From the NCBI RefSeq assembly GCF_963675165.1, contig NC_087387.1, positions 2,159,501 to 2,223,500 on the forward strand: 64,000 nucleotides of DNA. The letters are read 5' to 3'. Origin of the DNA: Halichondria panicea. Its lineage: Eukaryota > Porifera > Demospongiae > Suberitida > Halichondriidae. The number at the start of each line of letters is the position of its first letter. Positions within the stretch are counted from its first letter, which is position 1. The notes beneath the pieces were generated by a model. It saw only the letters and a list, made by a program, of their open reading frames with translations, did no database searches and had not been told where the DNA came from. Of this stretch, positions 56,060 to 64,000 are shown piece after piece. The position numbers were made by a program, and so were the translations under genes.

Positions 56060-57030
56060 TTGTCGTCGAATGAAAGTGAGCAAACAATTTTTGCATTGGT
56101 TGCATAATTATAACTATAGCAAGATCTGGAAGAGAATGGGATGCTCTGACACGGAACAGCTATAGGTAATCAAATATACATTCTGTACTAGACTCAGGCT
56201 GGATGGGGGTGTTCGAGCACCTACCCTGCATGGCTACGGCCATGAAACGGATCACGTGCACCCATATCCAGGAATTTCGAAAAGAGGGGGGAATTTAAGA
56301 AACATTTTTACTAAAAAGAAGTCAACTGTTTTTTAAAACCCAATCAGTGTAAGCTTTTCTGGTCATGGGTTTATTGAACTACTTATCTACAATAGTTGTG
56401 ACATACATAGTAGCATGAGATAGCAAAAATCCATGTGGTCATCTTGCTCTTCAGGATACTATTATGCTTGTAGGTATATTCTGTGACGTGTGCTGCTCTA
56501 AGCCACACCCACTTCGTGGCAAAGAATGAGCTAGAATAAATACACAGATCTTATTCGAGCTAATACATCTACAGTGACTACTGATCTTCTAGCAAGAAAG
56601 GGGGGGGCACATGCCCCTTGCATGTGCCCTGCACTGGATCCGCCACTGCATGCAGTATTAGCATGAAAATATAAATCGGTGTTACGCCTCAACAAAGCCG
56701 GAAGTTCTTAGAAACCCTCTACACCGCTAATTCTAGTGTTATATTGTATTTTAACAGGATCACTGGATTTGTCAAAGAATATTGCCCAGGGGGAGAGTCC
56801 TTTTTGCACCTCCAAATTGACAAAGCCCCCCCTTGTCCCGGGAGGGAGGTAGTGGGGCTTTGCATTGATAGGTGCATAAAGCATTCTTGGCAGTAATGGC
56901 AGTATGACGAGTGGTGCAGGCTGCGCTGTGCTAATGCCTCTCGCCATTGTTTTGCTTTCGCTCGAGAGGTGAAGAGGTATAATATAATGTTACGTTATTA
57001 TTGTTGATTGCAATTGTTAATAGTTACCAG
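56060..57030. other. no gene; repeat fragments
   Basis: Contains a CAGTGGCGG-type end (CTGGATCCGCCACTG near 56634) and a family G block at 56905-57010. Confidence 0.4.
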
Positions 57031-57034
57031 TACG

Positions 57035-57435
57035 TGGCGGATCCAGGGGGAGATCCCAGGGTGCCACGGATCCCCCCTTTCAGTATAGCTATATTATGGC
57101 TTTATTGCAGCTACCATTTAGCTATTTATCAGATCGAGTTTGTTTGTAATTTGATTTAATGATTGTACCTGTTGTTTTGATGTATCAACTGCCAAAAGAG
57201 TATTCAAAGTCAATGGTTAGCCTAGGCTAGCTAGTTGACTGTTCGTAGCAGCTACGCAAGTCTATTATGGGACTTTCCCTGGATGAGACTGGGATTTTCC
57301 CTAGTGTTACTGCACAACGTGTGACCGGAAGTGGGCGTAACCCAAAAAATTTTTGCTCCGTGCGCGACTGTAACTCACACTACGCGCTCATTAGTTTGGA
57401 ACCTCCCTTTCATTTTTCCTGGATCCACCACTGGT
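57035..57435. mobile_element. CAGTGGCGGATCC-type MITE, diverged
   Basis: Left GTGGCGGATCCAGGGGGAGA and right TTCCTGGATCCACCACTG. The interior differs from 29522 and 54769. Directly followed by a family A2 end (57440-57605) with a CA tract. Confidence 0.5.
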
Positions 57436-57439
57436 CACA

Positions 57440-57502
57440 GCTGTTATTTTTCGTCGCATTGCAACCGTTGAGCACTGGAATACACAGACAGACAGACAGA
57501 CA

Positions 57503-57562
<60 letters not shown>

Positions 57563-57605
57563 GTCAGCTTTACCGTATCCCTCGTGCGGCTACGCCTCGA
57601 TAACT
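57440..57605 (+). repeat. MITE family A2 end with CAGA/CA tract
   Basis: TTTTCGTCGCATTGCAACCG, (CAGA)n(CA)n at 57482-57556, then CTTTACCGTATCCCTCGTGC and ACGCCTCGA. Confidence 0.6.
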
Positions 57606-58254
57606 TTTGTTCGCTACAAGGTTTTAAAACCTAAATCTGCCAATATATAATTACAGTGGAACCTTCCATAACGAACCCTTCCACATGGCACGGATTGAAA
57701 TCACTATCTAAGTACACATGCAGAAACAACCTCCTACAAGCGGACCTTCGGAAGGGGGACAAGCTTTGTGCTCCCAACTGACCAACTCTGTGCAAAACTT
57801 CCTCTTACGAGTGGTACAAGCTGCGCTGTGCTAATGCCTCTCGCCGTTGTTTTGCTTTCGCTCAAAACCATTAGAAGAGGTGAAGGTATAATTATATGTT
57901 ATTATTGTTAATTGCAATTGTTGACAGAATTGAATTTCAGACACAGTCATCATAGGAGAAGAGCTGAATGGCAGAAGCCTATCTGATGGCTTGATGAATA
58001 ATCTTCAACGATACTGGCATGTTATTTAAATGGCCTGTAGCCAAACAGTGGGAGAAACCTTTGTCAAAGGCACAGAGTATATTAAAGCACAGACAGTACT
58101 ACAGTATATATCTAAACAAGCAGAGAAAAGACTTGTGTACATGTATCTATTGTTACCAGACTTGTGTACATGCATCTATTGCTATATGGTATATCATTGT
58201 GGCTAAATGGTATACCAGGACCTCAAGAAAAAGAAATATTGCCACTGGATTATG
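57606..58254. other. no gene; family G repeat and half of a pogo-like end
   Basis: CAGTGGAACCTTCCATAACG at 57655 and the family G block at 57800-57960; the rest is unassigned. Confidence 0.4.
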
Positions 58255-58261
58255 GATTCTA

Positions 58262-59430
58262 ACATGTGGGGATGAGCGCGCATGCGCATTACATCCACAG
58301 GAATAATTATTAAAGGATGTGTCTGCAAAGAGATCAAGTTCACAAATGGCTACAGCTAGCTGCTTAACAGTCTTGTAGCTAACAAAAAGCTAACGCTTTA
58401 GTGCAAAGGAATAGAAAGTTTGTGCGAACGGATGATGCTATAAAAGATTCTGAAGAGACTGCAACAGCCTTCAATGCATGTGAGTCAAACTAGCCATAAC
58501 TCGAGAAAGAAGTTTTAGTTTGCTAATCCACGAATCAAAATCCAAGAGAACGTGGCTAGAAGCCTATAGAAGCTGTTATAGTTTTCGTCGCATTGCAACC
58601 ATTGAGCAGTACGCTACAGCTGGAACAGACACACACACACACACACAGTCACCTTTACCATATCCCTCGTGCACCTCGAGGCACAATTACGGACAAACAG
58701 GAAACCATACCCATATTTTATGCCCAATATGGTAGAGGTCGTTAGTAATGTTATGCCTCGAGGCGTAGTCGCACAAGGGATACGGTAAAGTTGACTGTGT
58801 GTGTGTGTGTGTGTGTGTCTGTCTGTCTGTGTGTGTGTCTGTTCCAGCTGTAACATTACTGTTCAACGGTTGCAATGCGAAGAAAATTAAAAGCTTCTAT
58901 AGGCTTCTAGCCATGTTCTCTTGGATTTCAACTCGTGGATTAGTAAATTAAAGCTTCTTTCTCGAGTTATGGCTCACATTGAATTGCAGTCTCTTTGGAA
59001 TCTTTCATAGCATCATCTATACAAACTTTCTATTCAACATAATTATGAGTTAGCCTTGCACTAAAGTGCTAGCTTTTTTGTTAGCTGCAAGAGTCAGAAA
59101 AGATCTGTTAAAGCAGCTAGCTTGCTATATGTATACCGTATAGCGGGTAATTTTCGGGGGACAAAATATTCGTGGTTCAGCAATATTGAGACATTTCGTG
59201 GGTAATATTTTCGTGGTTGTTGCTTGGATTGTAGGTAAAGGTAGGCCGGCAAGGTCGTTTCATTTGTGGGTAAAATATTCGTGGTCAAACCTCCAACCAC
59301 AAAAACCACGAATATTTTGTCCCCCGAAAATTACCCGCTATACGGTAGTAGCCATTTGTGAACTTGATCTCTTTGCAGACACACCCCTTTAATAATTAGG
59401 ATGTAATTAATGCGCATGCGCGCTCATCCA
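58262..59430. repeat. large palindrome of two family A2 copies
   Basis: The left arm (58262-58690, from GAGCGCGCATGCGCATTACA to the CCTCGAGGC end) is inverted in the right arm (58745-59131 plus 59348-59430). A 54-bp spacer (58691-58744) separates them. The right arm is split by the family C MITE at 59136-59345; sequence on both sides still pairs with the left arm. Confidence 0.85.
59136..59345. mobile_element. MITE family C, TA target duplication, inside the palindrome
   Basis: Inverted ends CCGTATAGCGGGTAATTTTC and the exact complement ending CCCGCTATACGG, flanked by TA; 210 bp with internal AAAATATTCGTGGT repeats in both orientations. Confidence 0.88.
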
Positions 59431-59447
59431 GTGGCAGAATCATCTTA

Positions 59448-59795
59448 CTGTATATCTTCTAATTTATCGGACACTTCTAATTACCCGGACACTTTTCTGG
59501 GCAATTTTCATACAGCGGACACTCTGGTACTTTAATTTTACGGACAATAAAATTGGAGATAAATATTCTAGCTTTATAGCCAGCAAGATAGATAGCTTTG
59601 AGGATTAGCTAGTTTTAGATAGCTATAGTGCAACTATTCAGTCGCACACTGTTCTATTAAACTTAGCTAGCTCGCATACAGCTGTATGCTTGCTCTAATT
59701 ATTCCGGACACTTTACGTGCTCTATAAAGATCTGTTCCAATTATACCCAGACAATTTTTAAAATAATTATTTTTTGCTGTCCGATAAATATACGG
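59448..59795. mobile_element. MITE family H, complete copy
   Basis: Flanked by TA, left end CTGTATATCTTCTAATTTAT and right end CCGATAAATATACGG. GGACACT words recur near the ends. Second copy at 35933. Confidence 0.7.
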
Positions 59796-59849
59796 TACTT
59801 ATTTTTCTTGAGGTCCTGGTATACCAGTAAGCAACAATGATACCATAGG

Positions 59850-60290
59850 TGAAAGCACCGCGAGTGCTGATGCCTCAGTGGAGGTGCCAAAGCTACATAA
59901 CATAAAGCTACTACTGAATAGTGTTTATACAGACATTATAATTGTCATGATTTGATAACATTTTTTTGCATATTATTTTTGCTGTATGCAGGGAAAGTTG
60001 GGGTGTCGCCCGGTTTCTGTGAAACGAAACTCAAGGAGTGGGTAATAATCGACCATGATTGTTGTTAGTCGTTAAACGATCGATACCAAAAGTTCAAGCT
60101 TAAAAGTAATGGTTGCATGCAGCATCAGTATAGTAGAGCCTTGCAACTTTCTTCTCACTGTTGCAGCTACCAATAGCTAGCGTTTTAGTGCAGAGCTAAC
60201 TAGTAGCATGCAACACTCCATGGATAAGTTTTGCTATACGCACTTTGCTGAAAAGGTTACAATGGCATTCTATAGCTAGATACAGTTGTG
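59850..60290 (+). repeat. MITE family A, 5' two thirds
   Basis: Starts GAAAGCACCGCGAGTGCTGA and ends about AATGGCATTC, losing the CA tract and 3' end. It lies just past the 3' end of the death-domain kinase gene. Confidence 0.65.
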
Positions 60291-60310
60291 GCAGGAATCT
60301 CATTCACACA

Positions 60311-61759
60311 CTACATGCATGTACGCACCTTCTTAACTGGTTGAGTGTCATTTGACTTCCTCTTTGTTGCTTCCACTGTATCCAAGCCTCTTGTCAGTGA
60401 AGTATCTATATTATAAGAATCAAAAGTTCAATAGAAAAAAATGTCCAAAGCGTAAAAAACATATAATTATTAGCACTACAGGGACTCACATATGTCCCTG
60501 GCAGATGGTCTCTTCGTCATGTCTTCTTGCAAACAATCGTCAATAAGCTTCCTCAACTTATTTGTACCAGGGATCCGGGAAACATGGAATAATCGATCCT
60601 TGGCTGATTTGATCGTCTCCAGCTTGCAAACAATCTGCGCCACGATCACCCCGTAGGAAAACACATCCAGGCTACTATCGTATTTCTCCTCTTCCAATCG
60701 AATGGCCTCGGGAGGTAAATACCCCTTACGGTGACCAATAGCTGTGAGGGTGGAGCTAAGCTTGGAGGGATCGTATAGCCGTGACATACCAAAGTCGGAA
60801 ATCTTTGCGACAGGCATTGGTAGTGTAAGCTTCAGCAAGACATTATCACCACAGAGGTCACGGTGGATAATCTGCTTGCTGTGAATGTAGGCCAGACCAC
60901 AAGCCATGTCTTTTGAGAGGCTAATTTGACATTCGCTAGTGAGGGACTCTTCATCAAGGCCGGAGAAATAGGATCTCAGACTGCAATCCATTAGCTCAAT
61001 AACGAGGATTGTTCCACTTGATTTGGGATGCTTAGCAGTCGCTAAAAACTGAACAACGTTTGAGTGCTGGAAAGCCTTGAGAAAATCACTCTCATGATCA
61101 ATTGCATTGTTAGCTTCTTCATTTTTTCCGACAGGAATACTTGCCTGCATTTCCATAGCATCGTGAAGCAGCACTTTGACCGCACAAATCTCGCTCCTGT
61201 AGCTGCCTTTGAAGACTGCTCCAAATGCACCTTTACCGAGAGGCTTGTCTAGGAAAACTGTTAAATCAGTATTGATCCTCTGGCAATTTTGGTCAACTAT
61301 TGTGTGTTTGTAGGGGAGTGGGGGAAGGTGATGTATTGAAGTGTTATGTAAACTATAATTATGAAGTGTTATGTAAACTATTAATAAACTATAAGCATTA
61401 CATAATTATGACATACGTATATTCCGGTGCTTACCCTCTAACTTCACTTCAGTAGGATTGCTTGCAACAGCAGACTGTAGACGATCTCTTTCGATGGTCC
61501 TGGCTATGTAACTGTAGCCCACAATAGGACAGGACAAAGCTTTAACAACATCTTCCCAGCTTCTCTCCCCACCTTTCAGCCATTCTTTCAAACCCTCACG
61601 ATAGCATTCATCAGGATCGTTGCACCATTCTTTGCCGATGCTGTCGATAGTATCTGGGGATATCTCAAGAACTAGCAAGAAGTTTCGCCATTTGATTCGA
61701 GCATCAAACGTAGCTATGTATAGTTCTTTTAGGTCTGCTATTGTGAGATAGTCTGACAT
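60311..61759 (-). CDS. death-domain protein kinase (TKL/RIPK-IRAK-like)
   Basis: Exons 61759-61435, 61296-60490 and 60405-60311 join in phase to 408 residues plus stop. Residues ~5-90 form a death domain (DLKELYIATFDARIKWRNFL, then SWEDVVKAL). The kinase follows: GKGAFGAVF (129-137), Lys149 in CAVK, HRDLCGDN (252-259), DFG (276-278), PPEA (303-306) and a KRPSARDI end, so all catalytic residues are present. The order death domain then kinase is that of IRAKs (RIPK1 has the reverse) and suggests an adaptor-coupled signalling kinase. Alternatives: exon 2 can read through its donor to a nearby stop (ending ICESL), and exon 3 could be spliced at GTGCGT instead of ending at TAG. The start ATG is preceded by a possible acceptor (CCTACAG), so an upstream exon is possible. 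Confidence 0.82.
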
Positions 61760-62003
61760 ATTCTCTGTAGGATGTGGATTACAGAAATGAGCAAAAGAAA
61801 ATTAATATATAGATAGCTGCATGAGTTGGCAAGTGCCATAGGTATGATAGATCTATAGTACATAAAGCTGTCTGCACTCACTGATATTAATCCATGGCCG
61901 GCCAGAAGCTACAGTATCTTTATTCTGCACAATTAACAAATCAGGAGGTCTCTGGGGTCTGTTAAATACAGTGAAAATTTGACACATGCGCAGGCAAATT
62001 ATG
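61760..62003. other. upstream flank of the death-domain kinase
   Basis: Short AT-rich stretch, possibly promoter or 5' UTR. No further exon identified. Confidence 0.3.
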
Positions 62004-63194
62004 CAGGGGGAGGTCACTACTATGCACACTACACTACCGTTCGCTACCGCGGTCAAGATTCTTGACCCCCCAATTTTCTTCTTGACCGCTTGACCAGCCT
62101 AAGATATTATGCTTGACCCCTTGACTGCAAAAAATTAAGCTCTTGACCCCTTGACCATTCAATTATCGCCGCAACAGACTGCACTATTCATGTCTATCAT
62201 GCAATGCAAGGGTGTACATGCTCATAAACTGGTCCAGTGGATCCACTACATGTACAGGTATTTATATATACATGTAACAGTGATAGCTCTAGCTAGGATT
62301 ATAGCTCTATAAAAGAGATTTTCATTGACACAAATTGTACAACATGTCATTTATCTAAGACTATTCATGCACAGACCTGTCATATTAATCACTGGCCACA
62401 TATGAATTGGTCAGGAGAAGTGGTTATGGATGGAGCATGCACATGCACTAGCTAGGACCTCTTATATTACTTTTATGACTTCATGATCTTGCTCCAAGAG
62501 TATCACTATGGGAAGCTGTCTGTCTGTGCACATCGCTGAAAATTCGCCACAACAACAAGATATGAGCATGCTCAATAAACAAGCGGAAACAATTGGAAAT
62601 TAGAGAAGGACCTACTGCTACGAAGTATTTAATACGTGATATGGGACATGATGAGAAGCAATTGTACTTTTCTATCGATCAGGATCCTAAGAAAAAGATC
62701 TCCTATACGTTCAGGACCGAACATGAAGCCAGGTTCTTCGTAGACATAATTTTGTTTATGCAGGCTGACAATTGTCTAAATCCGGCAACTTTGTCAGAGG
62801 TTGCTACACCAGACTATACTCTCTTTCAATCCATATTGCATAGGAATGCTAAGGATCACTGACTATTAGAGTTCATTTGCTGGCACTGTGTAGCTACAGG
62901 ATAGTAATTATGTGTGTGTTGTAATTCCTGTCTGTGGCTTGTTGTGTTGTGGGTTGTGGGTTGTGGTTGTGGTTATTGAGCTAGTGTGCGCATTGGATTT
63001 TGAATTTCCCGGTTAGCTTAATGAGTTCAAAGTCCACTAAAAGAGTGCTTTGTTGTCTTGACTTTTGACCTTTTGGTGGTGTATTTACCTTGTTGACCCC
63101 TTGACCATCATTAAAATACCCCCTTGACCCTTTGACCACATCTTGACCGGGTAGCGAACGGTAGTGTAGTGTGCATAGTAGTGACCTCCCCCTG
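62004..63194. mobile_element. 1.19-kb TIR element with 5-bp target duplication and internal ORF
   Basis: Inverted ends CAGGGGGAGGTCACTACTAT and ATAGTAGTGACCTCCCCCTG, extending about 50 bp (ACACTACCGTTCGCTACC inside). TTATG lies immediately outside both ends. Subterminal TTGACCCCTTGACC repeats point inward from both sides. No transposase is recognised. A small plus-strand ORF lies in the middle (62566-62862). Confidence 0.82.
62566..62862 (+). CDS. hypothetical ORF carried by the TIR element, possibly an exon
   Basis: An open frame from the stop at 62563 to 62862 has no ATG until Met at about residue 26 (RDMGHDEKQLYFSIDQ). It follows an AG, so it could be an internal or last exon rather than a whole gene. 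The sequence has normal composition (YTFRTEHEARFFVDIILFMQ; NPATLSEVATPDYTLFQSIL) and ends RNAKDH-stop. I recognise no family. Its place in the middle of a TIR element makes it either captured host sequence or an element-encoded accessory. Chance cannot be excluded. Confidence 0.28.
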   Translation, partial: ACSINKRKQLEIREGPTATKYLIRDMGHDEKQLYFSIDQDPKKKISYTFRTEHEARFFVDIILFMQADNCLNPATLSEVATPDYTLFQSILHRNAKDH

Positions 63195-63283
63195 TTATGC
63201 GGGCATAATTTGGGGCATAAAATAGGTTAGGTCATATTATGCTGGCATAATTGGGGCATAATAGGGTTAAAATTTTGAATTTG

Positions 63284-63405
63284 GTCAATTTGGTACAAAT
63301 ACAACGGTCCTCTACTGTTGCTGAACGTGTTTTTTCTCTTTTAATGACTCTTTCATGTCTAGAGGATTATGTTCAGTTATGTTACAAATGTACAAATATG
63401 AATAC
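63284..63405 (+). pseudogene. hAT transposase dimerisation-domain relic
   Basis: Reads SSTVAERVFSLLMTLS followed by CLEDYVQLC. This resembles the conserved hAT C-terminal dimerisation motif (S-A-ERVFS...LEDY). Repeated GGCATAAT words flank it (63200-63260 and 63470-63530). Only the C-terminal ~40 residues remain. Confidence 0.5.
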
Positions 63406-63539
63406 AAGTACAAGAGATAATCTATTACTGCTCAGTGAAAAAATGACGTCAATCATGGGTTCTTTCGACAAGCATAATAGGCTGAATTTGGGGCAGTGCT
63501 CAAAAGCATAATAGGCAGAAAAAAGAGCATAATTTGAGC

Positions 63540-64000
63540 TCCTTGTAACCGAGTTCATTCGCAGCCAGGTATGGTTCAACACTAAAATTAGCCTTTGCTT
63601 AGAGTCAATAATCCTTCTTTTCACGTTCATTATGCTATAATAGGAAAATATACGGAGTGTTACCGCCCACTATGATGTGGACAAATCTGATTGGCACTGC
63701 CAAGTGATTCTGGCAGGGGTCCACAGAATTGCTGCAATAGTGACCAGACGTTCCCTCCCTCCCACGTCTGCTCGCGAGACTAGTATTCATGCACTCCTAC
63801 CATGTATCCATGGATCAGAAAAACAGCTCCCCCCTTCCACATGGTGCCAATTCCCCCAACCAACTTTCAGGGACAAAACATGGGGGTATTAGCCCCCGAC
63901 TGGAGAAATCTTCTGGTGGTGTCTGACGATGTTACATTGCAAGCTGAGTGGATGAGCACTGTACAGCAGTGTACAACGCTTTGGTTTAGTTAACTTGAGT
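63540..64000. other. no gene recognised
   Basis: The stretch at 63840-63895 (CAACTTTCAGGGACAAAACA, ATTAGCCCC) resembles 9067-9120 and is a dispersed repeat. The rest is unassigned. Confidence 0.35.

Noticed and set aside
60311..61296. Kinase exon at 60.5 kb as the missing C-lobe of the receptor pseudogene
   Set aside because: It has its own glycine loop and VAVK-type lysine, joins in phase to the death-domain exon, and lies upstream of the receptor on the same strand.

Overview
The window reads as nuclear DNA of an early-branching animal, most likely a sponge. It is AT-rich, its genes are interrupted by GT-AG introns, and the domain sets are ones expanded in sponges: receptor tyrosine kinases with IgGFc-binding, Calx-beta and sushi ectodomains, death-domain kinases, and large fibronectin-III proteins. 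I cannot name the species. Much of the window is repetitive.

Layout. 1-8131 (minus): 5' part of a secreted or receptor protein, with a signal-peptide exon and an IgGFc-binding exon, running off the left edge. 8.1-15.2 kb: repeats, including tiny hairpin transposons with 9-bp target duplications, foldback-like elements built from 7-bp arrays, and a Mutator-like element with long terminal inverted repeats (TIRs). 15.2-15.6 kb (plus): a frameshifted caspase-like relic. 16.9-17.8 kb (plus): a possible two-exon gene. 18.3-27.5 kb: minisatellites (100 bp and 64 bp), a ~320-bp tandem repeat and pogo-like elements. 27.8-41.1 kb (plus): the main gene, a guanylate-binding-protein (GBP) GTPase fused to ten fibronectin III domains, with introns full of transposons. 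42.9-44.0 kb (minus): a truncated Ty3/gypsy element. 44.3-49.5 kb (minus): a receptor tyrosine kinase gene, paralogous to the one at the left edge, with three frame breaks and no kinase C-lobe. 52.1-53.1 kb (minus): a synaptotagmin-like tandem C2 gene. 53.2-60.3 kb: nested transposons and a large palindrome. 60.3-61.8 kb (minus): a death-domain plus protein-kinase gene. 62.0-63.4 kb: a TIR element carrying a small ORF, and a hAT relic.

Function. The genes are not an operon, but several belong to families used in innate defence and cell-death signalling: GBP GTPase, death-domain kinase, caspase relic and scavenger-like receptor kinases. That common theme is inference. The strongest candidate for something undescribed is the GBP-FN3 protein; its exon model closes exactly in frame at 1,624 codons. 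The best new repeat biology is the TAGCCTCGAT hairpin family with 9-bp target duplications.
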